From Astropecten irregularis (lineage: Eukaryota; Echinodermata; Asteroidea; Paxillosida; Astropectinidae), in NCBI GenBank assembly GCA_963971285.1, contig OZ020255.1, positions 17,690,931 through 17,754,930 on the forward strand: 64,000 nucleotides of DNA, read 5' to 3'. Each line of letters begins with the position of its first letter. The stretch's first letter is position 1. The position numbers were made by a program, and so were the translations under genes. Shown here piece by piece: positions 1 to 11,541 of this stretch. The notes beneath the pieces were generated by a model. It saw only the letters and a program-made list of their open reading frames with translations. It made no database searches and had not been told where the DNA came from.

Positions 1-1558
1 GTCAGCGCGGAGTCACATTCCAATATTAAAGCAACGATTCTTGCTAACCTGAGAGCGATGAAAAAAAAGGTGGCAAGAAGTTGTATGGTTTTTAAGACAA
101 TAAGCTGCCAGGACTGTTTAATCTTAGTATACGGTACATCAAAGAAGGATTATTGTCTGGGGGAAAAACTATGACTCGACAAGTGAAAGTCGTACAGAAC
201 ACGATTTCTGCTTCTTGACAAAAAATACTCTTGGAAACAATTTTGAACCGTGACTCGATGGAGAGCCGGAATGCTATCTTTTGTATGTGATTTGTCCGTA
301 GCTTGCGCCATCTACACATTGGTTTTTATTGGTCGTCACATTCATGAGAATGAAAGTACCCGGATGTCCACGCTGATCTATAAGGTGGTTGCTATCAGTT
401 TTGCTGAACGTGGAAGTATATTATTCAGCAAAACAGCCACATTAAAAACCAAAACAGAAATTTGTATAAGCATTTTAAATGTTCGGTGTACTGTTTATTT
501 GACTGTTTATTATTTCTAATAATTGCACTCCTTAAATTGTATCTTTTGGAGTATCTCACTAAAAAGTTTCAGACTTGAGAAGAGTTCCGGTAAATTAAAC
601 GACAGCAACTTTAAGACACATAGGACCTAACAAACAGCCTAAACTTCCTCAAAAAGAGGCAATAAATGACTGAATTTCGACAATTTTCCCTCCTCCCCTC
701 CCCCCCCCAAAAAATGTAAAGCGTTAACTGGTACTGGTCTCAAATGATGCTCCTTTTTAATTTTGGTTCAAATTTACACAAACATTTTCCTCCAAATATG
801 GCTGTAGTTATTATTAACAGACTAGCCGCTGGCAATTAAAGTAACAAAGAAAATTGTAAATTCATCCAAACAAATCAAAAACGAAATAAAATGAACTGAA
901 AATTAGTCACGCTGACAACAAAATGAAAAAGAAGAAAATTCACCCTGATAAAAGAAAAACCATATAATCCGCGAGACAGATAAGTTGACCCGTCTTCCAA
1001 ATGAAAAACGTTTTAAAATCTGAGTACCAAAGTTTCCTTTTAAAGAGTCGCCTTCCAATATTCGGTGGTCTGATTTTGGAAAAATGTTTTGTTTTTTTAC
1101 AGTTTTGGCCAAAGTTTACAGCCCAAAAATTTTTTACTGCAAAAAAGTTTCTCAATAAATATGAACAGCATACACATGAATTCGCTATTAAGCAAACTAA
1201 CAATTTGCTTAGCGTGCTTCACAAGCCCTAACCCATTTCATGTACATATTTTCAATAACTGATACTTTTGTTTGGCTCACATTTGCTTAGAGAATCATTT
1301 TCGCTAAGCAGATTTGTATGCATGATGAGTGCTAAGTGTCGCTGCTAAAAGTCTTAAAAAGACCATACTTATGAGCATTTTTCCCCGCCTTTTTTCAGTC
1401 AGACTCCAAATAATAGAATATCAATATGCCTATTGATAATTGATTCTTGGTTACCATTCAGTTTTGTTACAATCCCGGAATTTTATGTCTTTGTGCACGT
1501 GGTGGTTTTTTGTTTTTACCGATTCCTCCGGTTGCCATGGTAACGTCGCTGCATGCAT
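1..1558. other. Gene-free left edge
   Basis: I see no coding exon here. The open frames are short, AT-rich and lack domain-like composition. The part next to 1558 is presumably the 3' UTR of the minus-strand PSME3 gene, but there is no AATAAA (TTTATT on the plus strand) close to the stop; the nearest candidates lie near 493-511, about 1 kb away. Confidence 0.5.
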
Positions 1559-4500
1559 CTAGTACAGTGTCTCTGCGTTACTGTTCCTCGGCTTCTTGAT
1601 TTTCTCCTTGTTCTTCATGATGACGTCGTACAGGGAAAGCTGTGTGATGGGGGAGACAAAATAGGGAATATCAATTGCCGTATCGAGAAAAGTTGGCGGG
1701 CCCCGATAAAATCCTGCTGAAAATAGGCCCCTCCCAGAATGGATAACTGATCTTGTATCTCTATGGTGACGTTTTTGGGGATATGGGCCAAGTTGGGTCA
1801 GCAAGCCGCCATCTTAAAGGTACAGTACAGGATTGGTAACATACCCAAACAGAAATGTTCACAGATTTATGAATACCTTTCAGGGTGTGAAGATGGTACT
1901 GGTAGAAACATACCGTTAAATTATTTCCAGCTGAAATGGTGTATTTATCCAGAAATTAGTCCGAAAACAGTTTTGATCTCTGGGTAAGATCTAAACCATT
2001 CTTTGTGTTTTATGCGAAAAATAATGTTGTTTTTTCGCTATTTTCTCCTGACTGAGACGTCCGATTGAGCTCAAATTGTCATTTCATTTACATGTTTGTC
2101 CAGACAAAGTGTGAGTGTTGTTCTGTGACCTTTACCAATCATGTATTAATCCTTTAAGCTATGGGACCTTCAAAGTGTCCTTTTTTTATCAAAGTCCAAG
2201 AAAACCGTATTAAATGTGGATTCTGTTGCAAGAAATGAAGGGTCAAATTACATTTTACACAACAGAGAAATAATAGACCCAACGAAAGATGCAAGATGAG
2301 TTTTGGGGAAATAGAGGTCACTTAAGCCACTGCTTATGGTTTGTTTCTGAGCCGCAGAAGTTGTGTCAGGGAGAGCGCTTCCATTGAGGTTGGTTTCGGG
2401 TGAGTAGAAAGTGAGGGGCGGGGCAAGGGGAGGGCGAGGTCCAAAGACTCACATATGTGTTCCTTAGTTCGGCACACGTCAGCCTCAGATTTAGGAATTC
2501 TTTTTCGTCAATCTCAAACACGCTCCTCCTGTAGTCCTCCTGAAAATAAAGAAGCCGAAAACAAAAAGTCCCACGTTACCAGAGATCATGATGAGGCGGT
2601 TGGAAACCTAGTCCTAACTGCCCAGACCATGGCTGTATTAAAATAGCCTAACTATGGTACCTCTGGGTAGAGCCTAGGTGCCACTCTCAATCCAAAATTA
2701 ACCAACAACATTCCAATCAAATTCCCACAATCCTTCCTTAAACTTATTGAAAAATGAACAATTGACTGGAGCGGGATTCGAAGCGGCGACCTTCTGAATA
2801 CTGTACAGGTGCCCTACCAACTGAGCCATCCAGCCCTAAATTGGCCCCTGTTTGTCCCCTATGTAATTCATTGAGATTGATGGGTTTATTTTGGCAAGGC
2901 CGGATGAATCCGCAGGAAAACGTCATAAATACTTACAACGTGTGGGTATTTGGCCACTTTGCTGATCAGCTTGGCTCGTGTGATGAAATATCTGGATATC
3001 TGGTCCAGGTATGCACCTGTCTCGCTCTCTACCTGCCTCAACTCCGATAACGTGTCCTCCTGTGAGTGAAGTCAGCACGATTCTGGGGTTAGTCATGGGA
3101 ATAAGGAGGGGGAGGGGGAGGAGCTTGAAGAATCCTCCCCCACAGCAAGGGCTCGAAATAGTACTAGCCCAGCATACAATGTCTAGCAAAAACCACTCCG
3201 GCCTAGCTAGACTCGCTTCCTTGGTTGCCCAGTGGGCAAGTAAAAAAAAAAACCTTCATGCTAAGGTATGGACCAACATATGTACGGGCTAGTAAAAATT
3301 TTAATGGACAAGTAAAATCTGAAGTAAGCTGGCCTGGTGGGCTAGCTAGGAATAAAGGTTAGCGTAAGGCCTGCACAGTTATCATTTTTCCTCGGGGTAA
3401 AGAGGATTATCTAAATTAGGCCTTGCCTTTCACCAACGTGTATCAGCACTGAGTCCTTTTGAGAACCCATGGGAAAAATGAGGATTTGAACTAACCTGCT
3501 GACCCCAGCTAGTATGATGTTCCAGTTGTTAGGATATCAGGGGTTAATTTCACGAAGACCTACGATCGATCGTAACTCGAGTTACGAAGGATAACCCATC
3601 GTATCCTACGTAGGGCTACAGTGCACCACAAGTTCTATGATTGATAGTATGTTACGATGAGTTTGGTGAAATCGACCCCCGCACTTGTAGCAGGAAGTCG
3701 TGTGTTCGAGTCCCTCCCAAGCCTGTACGGGGTTTTTCAAGTGCACTCGGGAGCACTGAACATGCTGTGATGATGTGTGTCAGTGAACGGCAAGCCCTGA
3801 TTGAGATAACCCTTATCTGGTTGCTATTTGTATAATACACAAAATCGTGCCACCGTCTAAGGTGGACCAAGCCAAATCCCAACCCTAAACAATTAACTAA
3901 CTAGAACAGTGAAGCTGTCATGGCTCGCTGCAAACAAAATGCAACATTTTTCTATTGTCTTTCCGGAATAAAATAATTAATCTTAAGAGTATAAACTCTA
4001 ATTTGAGGTTGTGGAGATGAATTTTATTACGTTCCCAAAAATATGAAGCACTCAAAAACTTCAACTTTTCATCCAAATGAAAAAAACTTAAACATTTCAC
4101 ATGGACGGCCAGACGGCAAAACGGACAGCTGACAGAAATTGGTATTACATATACTCGCACTGCTTCGCAGCAACTCGCTAAAAACAGAAGGCATCTGACC
4201 TGAATGGAGACGCCAAAGTTGTTGCCGTCCTCGATGCGCGGAATGAGGAGCTGGATCCACATCTTAAGGGTGTTGATGTGGTCCATCATCAGGCAAACTT
4301 TGGGCTTCAGGATGTTGATGATCTCCACCAGGTGTTTGTTGCAGGGGGCGAGGCCGTCCGGCAACGCCAGCACCCTCGAACCTGCGGAGCGGGAAGAAAG
4401 AAGGTCCAAAGGGTCAAAGGGTCACCCCACTGCCTAGGACTTGAACCTCATGAGCAGCCTGCTCCCTGCCACTGCCTTGGATCGCAGGACCTGACCTTCA

Positions 4501-7500
4501 CTGAGGAAGGTGACACATAGCCCATGATGTCCACCTCAGCACCCCTTCAATTATTTATACACAAGGGACAGCAGACTGTAAAAACCAAACTGCTGGAACT
4601 TAAGGCCTTTTCACACTATCTCCTTTTCGATTCGTGTTGAAATAAACCCGGATCCACCCCGGTTCAGCCCAGCAAGTTTTTGAACCGGATCGAAGAGACG
4701 CAACATTCACACTACGTTTATGGTGAACCGGCTCATAAAACACAAATCACGCGTAACACGTCACAAAATGCAGTTTGGAACCGGGTTGAGATTTTCAACC
4801 CTGCTCCCTACCGGGGTTGATTTTGATCCGGCTAGACCGTCCTACCCGGGTTGGCTCGGGGTTGAAAATATTCAAGTGTGAAAAGGGTTGAAAAAACATC
4901 GGTGTTCGATCCGGTTCCAACCCCGAGATTTTGGCTAGTGTGAAAAGCCCTCTAAAGTATTCCCCGTTCAAGGTCAACGCTTGGATGGTGTTCAACCTTG
5001 AGGGTCATCTTCGTGACTAAAATAACTATAAGAATCCCAGATTCAATGCCAGACCCTAAAAGTCCTCTTCTTTGTGAGCTTGTGAAATTGATCTTCCCGT
5101 ACCAACCTTGAATGGAGGTGATATCCCTGTCATCCTCAACCTTCCTCTTTTTCCTTTCTGGCATCTGCTGAAAGAAAACAAAAATTTACCATTAATATTT
5201 TTCGCTTAAACATAGAAACAGCTGCTCCATAGATCGTTAATGTTCATATGATTAATCAACATGATGGAAACCAAACAGATTTAATGGCTAGAATCAGTGT
5301 TGTATGACTCGAGGCTGGCTTCTGCCTTGAGGCCGGTCTCAAGGCCAGAAATTTGCTGCCTCGTTCACAGCCTCGTGGGTCCATGAGCCTCGGCCTCAAA
5401 GAATTTTGACTGATAACTCGGCTTGAGGCCAAAAAAAATGTGTTTTAAACTGAAGCATGTTCCCACAAAATTTTTGGGGGACAATTTTCAATTTTTCATT
5501 AAATACACTTACAGAAAGAAAGTTAAAACATCACGCGAGTAGCGCTCACCTACATCGCGACATTATTGTGTAGCATGTAATGCATGAAATGTAATGAATT
5601 GCATGGTGCCCTGCGCTAGTGTGGTTATTAACCGCATTGTGAAGTTCGGGTACCTTATCTAGACTAGCAAACAGTCTCTCGCGGAGTGAAATGATATGCG
5701 TGTTTGACTCGGCCTCGGACACCCATGACTCGGACTCGGCTGCTCATGAGAAACTCGGCCTTGGCCTCGGCCTCGGAGACCTATGACTCGGACTCGGACT
5801 TGGAGGTTGTGGACTCGGATACAACACTGGCTAGAATGTCGGGTCTAATACATACCTCGCTGTTGATGACCACGACTGGTTCTGGTATTGGGATGTTCAG
5901 CTTAGTGTGCATCTCAGGAATCCTACTCCTAGACATCAACTCAGACTGTCATCATCAGAAGAAGATACAATGAATCCCACAATTACTCAATCGAAGAGGT
6001 TAAATGAAAACATCCTTGATAAACAGTGAAGAGGATGCAGGTCCACAGTATCTTAAAGGTACAGTACAGGATTGGTAACGTACCCAAACAGAAATGTTCA
6101 CGGATTTATGTATAACTTTCAGGGTATGAAGATGGCGCTGGTAGAAACATAATTATTGTTAAAATATCTCCGCCTAAAATGCTGTATTTATAGAGAAAAT
6201 GAGTCAACGACCGAAAACAGTTTTGATATCGGCGCAGGGTAAACTCAAAACTTAGGTGAATAGATTTGAAAATACCGGAGCATTTGTTCACTGTTTTCAA
6301 CAGTTTCTGAACTTTCCGATGATGACATGAGCTGAGAATTTCACAGGTTTGTTTTTATTCCATGACAAAGACAATTGGTAGGAGTCAAGTGTGATGTATT
6401 GAAGCGAGGGACACACCGTAGCGCTTATAAGTTCAAGAGTTGTAGATTGGGTTCATCATAGCTGGTGGATAGTGGTGGACGTACACCATGAAGGAGTAGC
6501 ATGCAATGGAGGTAATCATTTCAGGCCGTCCTAATGTATGTTGTGCTTTTACTTACCTGGTGCAGTTCATTCAGGTGAACGATCTGTGCCGGGAAAACCT
6601 TGTTGACCAGCCTTTCAGCCTGACAAGGACACAGAAAATCAATGGTTATTGGTTTTGCCTTAGTGCCTATCTAGTCATTACCTTGGTGTCCCTAGTCATT
6701 GCCTTACATAATCCTTTGCGGTTTGTATTTGTGATAACAAATGAAGCAACACGAAGAACGACACTCAACATGCACGCAACAGAAAGTTAACGGCAGTACG
6801 GCACACACTCATTAAACTGCCAACTCTCTTCAAAAAGGGGGCAGTGACCAGGGACATTGAGGCAATGACCTGTGCACCAGAAAAATGACCTGGGGCCGAT
6901 TTCACTAACGTGTTGCGATCATCGCTAAAGCCCAAATCCATCACTTAACGGAAATTTGCTACGCAAAGTAGCAATCGATCTTCCGTTTAGCGATGGATTT
7001 GGGCTTTAGCGATAATAAAAAAACACGTTTAAGTGAAATTGGCCCCAGGTCATTTCCCTGGTGCACAGGTCATTGCCTCAATGTCCCTGGTCACTGCCCC
7101 CTTTTTGAAGAGAGTTGGCAGTTTAATGTGTGTGCCGTACACCCGTACTGCCCTTAACTTTCCATTGCGTGCATGTTGAGTGTCGTTCTTTGTGTTGCTT
7201 CGTTTGTTATCACAAATACAAACCGCAAAGGATTGTGGGATTAAAAAGGGTCCTATGGTGCCATCACATGGCCATAGAAATGGTCCTTAACAAAAAGACT
7301 TAACAAAAGTACTCCTGATGATGACTAGAGCAGACTGGTCGAAATGTTGAGACCTTACGAGAAGTGCAACGAAATAAGAAAATTGTGAAAGAACAAATGA
7401 TTCTTACATGATTAGTGTATCAGCAAACCGATCCACTATTTTAGATTTCTTTTTGTTAAGGACTTTTTTCCCTGGCCATGTGATGGCACCACTGTACCCT

Positions 7501-9013
7501 TTTAAATCCCACAATCCTTTGCGGTTTGTATTTGCGTAGAGGTCTAATATTGCATCAAATAATGAACCCTTACCTCCTCCAGAAGGTTGTTCTTAAACTC
7601 TTCAACCTGTTAAAAAACATATAAAATATATGTGTAAATATAAAATACCCAAATTTAGGAAAGGGAAGAGGTGCAAATAATATGCCCTTTCACATTTGTT
7701 TTTCAGCTCCAGTAATAAATCATTGGCGTTCGTGGACATAAGTCCATTCTAGTTAGTCAGGTGCCCAGCTTCAACGGTAAAGTACTGTAACTCACCTAAA
7801 TACGACTGGGTACCAGACAAGCCAGAATGGCCTAGTAATCTCCACGAACGCCTAATTATTAATTGACTGCGAATCAACAAATAGCTTCAACTTCAAAGTG
7901 GGCAGATACATGTACCGCCCCTCCCCCAAATACCGTCCATTCCCTGCACTGTACACGTTACAAACTTAGGGCGTTCACGAAATGGAGGCTTAGGCTTTGG
8001 CTCAGGCTCCAGCTCTGACATCCATATGCTGAAAATATAGGTTTAGGTTTTTCATTGAAGCTGAAACTGAATCTACTTCCGAACCGTAGCCAAAAGCCTC
8101 TATTTTGATACCCATTTATTGTAGAATGGATTCATGAAATGGAGCCGGAGCCTGAGACGGAGCCTGAGCCTCCGTTTCGTAAACGCCCTATGTACACATA
8201 TTCAATGACACTGCGCAGTCTCAGGCTCAGGCATGTCAGGGGTTGATTCCACGAAACTCATCGTAACTTACCATCAATCATAGGGCGATTGTTTAGTTCA
8301 GGACACTCCTGTGTTTTTATCAAACGCCGTATTGACCGTGATTGAATAGGTTCTGTTGTGCATGCTCATGCTGCTGTGCATAACGCTAAAAACACAGGAG
8401 GGTCCCGAACTTTACAATCGCCTTAACTCAAGTTACGATGGCAAATGTAGGGCTTTGTAACTAAAACCGACCAAAGCACAAGTCATGTAATTTGTAAAGA
8501 AGTAGGCCTAGTCACGTTAGGGGGGGGGGGGGCCTACTGACAAAGTGACAAACAATTTTACCACACAATTAAAATGTAGGCCATACATCATGAACATGCA
8601 ATGCATGACATGCGTTTTGTTGTAGGCTAAAATAATCCTAATTAGGCTAATTCATAGCAGCTTCGGAAAGAATTCCACTGATGACCATAATTTGTGCACA
8701 CTCTATGGAACCAACAGAGGGCGTTTTGGGCAAGATGGCTGCTGCTATATTGGAAGTGTACAATTTGTAGGTAAAAAACCCTGTAAAACTCACTTTTCAG
8801 ATATGCTACCCAAGTTTTCCACACCTGAGATTGAAGTTCATCATAATTTGTATCCAATAAGTTAACTCTTGGAGAATATAATCCTTTTTCCGTAATGGTC
8901 ATCAGTGGAATTCTTTCCGCAGCTTCAAACAATTTAGGATCGACACAAAAAATATATTTCCTGTTCGTCTCGACTCTTCAACGTACCTTTTTTAAATCAG
9001 TCTGCTCCCCCAT
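1559..9013 (-). CDS. PSME3: Proteasome activator PA28 gamma (REG gamma, PSME3) homologue, complete
   Basis: Nuclear ring-shaped activator of the 20S proteasome. Nine coding exons, all GT-AG with matching phases: 8987-9013, 7574-7606, 6557-6619, 5856-5945, 5107-5167, 4200-4381, 2937-3059, 2453-2539, 1559-1639. They give 248 aa, against 254 in human PSME3. Recognised by near-identity to the vertebrate family: the activation loop region PRIEDGNNFGVSIQ (residues about 139-152), the LDQISRY and AKYPHV segments, and the C-terminus SNAETLY, the part that docks in the 20S alpha-ring pockets. A basic KKRK cluster at residues 77-80 lies where vertebrate PSME3 has its KKRR nuclear-localisation-like stretch. 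The start is the ATG at 9011-9013; the nine-residue first exon is shorter than the human N-terminus. Exon skipping was ruled out by a gap-free alignment across the exon 3/4 junction. The introns carry at least ten miniature transposons. Confidence 0.96.
1814..2157. mobile_element. TTAA-type MITE (family 2) in the last PSME3 intron
   Basis: The ends are TTAA-AGGTACAGTACAGGATTGG and the inverted counterpart ending in CCTTTAA. The interior shares the AAACAGAAATGTTCACAG and GGTAGAAACATACCGTTAAA blocks with the other TTAA MITEs at 20.1, 33.3, 40.3, 55.3 and 56.0 kb. No coding capacity. Confidence 0.8.
2746..2838 (-). mobile_element. tRNA-derived SINE copy
   Basis: On the minus strand the head starts GGGCTGGATGGCTCAGTTGG, a good RNA polymerase III A box, followed about 35 nt later by a B-box-like GCTTCGAATCC. 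It ends in the CAATTGTTCATTTTTCAAT-like tail shared with the other copies. The anticodon stem does not pair well, so it is not called a working tRNA gene. Confidence 0.8.
3541..3676. mobile_element. Short palindromic MITE (TACGATCGATCG family)
   Basis: The ends are inverted (TTAATTTCACGAAG against TTTGGTGAAATCGACC), with internal GATCGTAACTCGAGTTACGA. Related copies lie at 8240-8470, 54333-54451, 60385-60512 and 60717-60872. Confidence 0.7.
4603..4951. mobile_element. MITE with GGCCTTTTCACACTA inverted ends
   Basis: Terminal inverted repeat AGGCCTTTTCACACTA against TAGTGTGAAAAGCCCT, with inverted CCGGTT/AACCGG motifs inside. It lies in the PSME3 intron between exons 5 and 6. A clean target duplication is not visible. 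Confidence 0.7.
5295..5829. mobile_element. Non-autonomous hAT-type element with 8-bp target duplication
   Basis: 535 bp. It begins CAGTGTTGTATGACTCGAG and ends ...CTCGGATACAACACTG. It is flanked on both sides by the identical 8-mer GCTAGAAT (5287-5294 and 5830-5837). The CAGTG terminus and 8-bp duplication are hAT hallmarks. The interior is rich in ACTCGG/CCTCGG repeats and has no transposase. Its right end is 26 bp from the splice donor of PSME3 exon 4. Confidence 0.88.
6053..6380. mobile_element. Truncated TTAA-type MITE (family 2)
   Basis: The left end TTAAAGGTACAGTACAGG and the CAGAAATGTTCAC interior match the element at 1814-2157. I could not find a matching right terminus, so the right boundary is approximate. 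It lies in the PSME3 intron between exons 3 and 4. Confidence 0.6.
6700..7525. mobile_element. Compound foldback element: long palindrome with a second nested foldback
   Basis: Sequence from about 6707 (AATCCTTTGCGGTTTG) is repeated in inverted orientation, ending near 7234, so two arms of roughly 240 bp meet near 6970. The inner loop carries the GGGGCCGATTTCAC/GTGAAATTGGCCCC termini. A second, outer inverted pair (GTGCCATCACATGGCCA near 7260 against TGGCCATGTGATGGCACC near 7475) shares the right arm. It sits in the PSME3 intron between exons 2 and 3, ending just before exon 2. Confidence 0.8.
7967..8190. mobile_element. MITE with TAGGGCGTT ends and GGAGCCTGAG repeats
   Basis: Ends TAGGGCGTTCACGAAATGGA and TTTCGTAAACGCCCTA, with subterminal GGCTCAGGCTCCAG against GGAGCCTGAG. 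Same family as 11542-11787 and 24222-24460. Confidence 0.8.
8240..8470. mobile_element. Palindromic MITE interrupted by a nested GGCGATTGT MITE
   Basis: The outer element is the TACGATCGATCG-type (GATTCCACGAAACTCATCG ... AAGTTACGATGG). Within it, 8284-8424 is a different element with ends GGCGATTGTTTAGTTC and GAACTTTACAATCGCC. The inner family recurs, not nested, at 58252-58381. Confidence 0.72.
8653..8930. mobile_element. MITE with about 37-bp inverted ends in PSME3 intron 1
   Basis: AGCAGCTTCGGAAAGAATTC at the left end is matched by GAATTCTTTCCGCAGCTTC at the right, and the match continues through CACTGATGACCAT. No coding capacity. Confidence 0.75.
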
Positions 9014-9289
9014 ATTGTGTGATAATTGTGTGATAACTTGATGGTAATTTAATCAAGAAAGAAAAATCTGTCTCTTCACAACATCCGTGACAACATGCGA
9101 CTCTACCTCACACGAGAAATGACGACTGACACCCAACCTACCACTACATCATCTCCACGCGGCTAATCCTTACTTCAGGAGCCAGACTACTGCACGAACG
9201 CGCGAACAATTCGTCAACAATGAGGGCGCTCCCCTGTACGAGGTTACGACGAACGAACACGTGGGTGCATTCGTTATTAGCTCTCCCGG

Positions 9290-9670
9290 GTCGGCCATGA
9301 ATTTTGGAAGATGCGGTGTTTCCTCTAATTGTGTTTTTATTGCGTTTTTACCAAGCAGTGTACGCAATTATATGCCAACATTAAAGATGGGATATTGACG
9401 AATAGGTTTTCTACACCTCGCCGTGCCAGAGTGACCGTGACTTTTTTTTGGACTGATGCGTGTTTCTACACGAAGTTGTTTATAATTGTGTTTTTATTGT
9501 GTTTTTACCAATAAGTGTACGCAATTATATGACAATATTAAAGATGCGGGGTATTGACGAATAGGTTTTCTGCCTCGCTACCCCAGAGTTGTTTCCTATG
9601 ATACCTTTTTGACGGTTGGCCAAAACAACGACTCAAATTTGCGCGCACCAATAGTATATAGTGCCATCTT
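9290..9670. repeat. Lectin-locus upstream tandem repeat, array 1
   Basis: About two units of a 130-157-bp tandem repeat, each with TTGGAAGATGCGGTGTTTC, GTGTTTTTATTG, GTACGCAATTATATG and ATTAAAGATG...TATTGACGAATAGG blocks. The array ends with the fixed tail CTATGATACCTTTTTGACGG ... GCGCGCACCAATAG also seen after the arrays at 11.0 and 22.0 kb. Confidence 0.8.
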
Positions 9671-9809
9671 ACATTTTCTGTCAAAAATTGTAAGTTTTTA
9701 TACTTAAGGACTCGGAGAAAAAAATAAAAAATAAAAATATCCCGACCAAAAGTTTTGGCATTTTACGGTCGGTCGCTGAGGGCAACACAACCTTTTTTTT
9801 TTTTGGCCC

Positions 9810-10255
9810 AAGGGAGGAATGCTTGGCATTTTGAATTAAACAAACAAACAAACAAACAAACAAACAAACAAACAAACAAACAAACAAACAAACAAACACC
9901 CCAACACCCCAACCAACAAAAAAAGAAGAAGAAGAAGATATGAGAAGACAAAACCCAAGACTGAAAACAAAAGTGTGTTTTAACACTTTCCTACACCACA
10001 GCACATGATCAGGGGCGGATCTGGGGATGGGGGGGGGGTGGCGTGGTGGGCACACACACCCTTTTCTTCCAGCAAAAAAAAAAGAACAGAAAAGAAAGAA
10101 GAAAAGAAAAAAGAAAAGAAAGAAGATAAAACAATATATACAGAGGGAGAAAGACTCAAAAAGAGAAGAAAAAGAGGGGGAGACAAAATTAGCTAGCTTT
10201 GATCACCCCGAAATGCATCCATCGCTATTGAATTGCCGCATTTTTATTAACTTCG
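9810..10255 (+). repeat. CAAA microsatellite and purine-rich duplicated block, copy 1
   Basis: Starts GGAGGAATGCTTGGCATTTT, then about 15 CAAA units (9838-9897), then AGAAGATATGAGAAGACAAA, a CAGGGGCGGATC segment, and an A/G-rich tract ending in TTAGCTAGCTTTGATCA. Further copies are at 25.6, 28.9 and 33.3 kb. Open frames through it are simple-repeat artefacts. Confidence 0.8.
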
Positions 10256-10296
10256 CAGCAGCGGAAAGTTTGTCCGGCCGAAACACAGATTTAGCA

Positions 10297-10957
10297 AACT
10301 TCGCTATCAACTTTGCCAACTTCGCTATCAACTTTGCCAACTTCGCTATCAACTTCGCCAACTTCGCTATCAACTTTGCCTAACTTCGCTATCAACTTTG
10401 CCTAACTTCGCTATCAACTTTGCCAACTTCGCTATCAACTTTGCCAACTTCGCTATCAACTTTGCCAACTTCGCTATCAACTTTGCCAACTTCGCTATCA
10501 ACTTTGCCAACTTCGCTATCAACTTTGCCTAACTTCGCTATCAACTTCGCCAACTTCGCTATCAACTTTGCCTAACTTCGCTATCAACTTTGCCTAACTT
10601 CGCTATCAACTTTGCCAACTTCGCTATCAACTTTGCCAACTTCGCTATCAACTTTGCCAACTTCGCTATCAACTTTGCCAACTTCGCTATCAACTTTGCC
10701 AACTTCGCTATCAACTTTGCCTAACTTCGCTATCAACTTCGCCAACTTCGCTATCAACTTTGCCTAACTTCGCTATCAACTTTGCCTAACTTCGCTATCA
10801 ACTTTGCCAACTTCGCTATCAACTTTGCCAACTTCGCTATCAACTTTGCCAACTTCGCTATCAACTTTGCCTAACTTCGCTATCAACTTTGCCAACTTCG
10901 CTATCAACTTTGCCAACTTCGCTATCAACTTTGCCAACTTCGCTATCAACTTTGCCT
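10297..10957 (+). repeat. 31-unit minisatellite, 21/22 bp, with higher-order structure
   Basis: 31 units of AACTTCGCTATCAACTTTGCC in three variants: a (21 bp), b (22 bp, extra T in GCCTAAC) and c (21 bp, TTCGCC). By hand the order is aa, cbbaaaaab, cbbaaaaab, cbbaaabaaab. A 9-unit, 192-bp block is therefore repeated exactly twice and once in modified form. Single, unamplified versions of the unit and its right flank (CTTCGCTTTAATTTGCTGC) occur at 17.57 and 30.2 kb, the likely seed. No spacers, so not a CRISPR array. Confidence 0.95.
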
Positions 10958-11029
10958 AACTTCGTTTTAATTTGCTGCTTGCTCCAAAAGATAACAGCCA
11001 CATTGCTGTAACTGTCGTATGTCTCCCCC

Positions 11030-11530
11030 AGAGTGGCCGAGAATTCTGAAAGCTAGGATGCGGTGTTTCTACTAATTGCGCTTGTACCAATCAGTACACG
11101 CAATAATGCCGGCATTAAAGATGAGGTTTTCTGCCTTGCTGCTGTGCCAAAGTGGCCATGAATTTTGGAAGATGCGGTGTTTCCTCTAATTGTGTTTTTA
11201 TTGCGTTTTTACCCAGCAGTGTACGCAATTATATGCCAACATTAAAGATGGGATATTGACGAATAGGTTTTCTATACCTCGCCGTGCCAGAGTGACCATG
11301 ACTTTTTTTTTGGACTGATGCGTGTTTCTACACGAATTGTTTCTAATTGTGTTTTTATTGTGTTTTTACCAATAAGTGTACGCATTTATATGACAATATT
11401 AAAGATGCGGGGTATTGACGAATAGGTTTTCTGCCTCGCTACCCCAGAGTTGTTTCCTATGATACCTTTTTGACGGTTGGCCAAAACAACGACTCTTTGG
11501 GAAATTTGCGCGCACCAATAGTATAGTGCC
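11030..11530. repeat. Lectin-locus upstream tandem repeat, array 2
   Basis: Three units of the 130-157-bp repeat (ATTAAAGATG anchors near 11113, 11243 and 11399) with the same terminal tail as array 1. It lies about 0.6 kb upstream of the first lectin gene, the position array 3 holds relative to the third. Confidence 0.82.
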
Positions 11531-11541
11531 ATCATGAGTTA

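Noticed and set aside
1001..1231. 76-residue frame near the left edge
   Set aside because: Overlaps an equally open frame on the other strand in AT-rich DNA, with no splice or domain support.
2746..2838. Functional tRNA gene
   Set aside because: A and B boxes are good but the anticodon stem does not pair, and a SINE tail and several sibling copies are present.
9681..10055. Minus-strand frame with CLFVCLFV repeats
   Set aside because: Translation of the CAAA microsatellite; the same artefact appears at 28.9 and 49.4 kb.
10027..10383. 118-residue open frame ending in NFAINFA repeats
   Set aside because: It is the A/G tract plus the 21-bp minisatellite read in one frame; the 22-bp variants break the frame within a few units.
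10297..10957. CRISPR array
   Set aside because: The units are contiguous with no unique spacers, and the DNA is eukaryotic.
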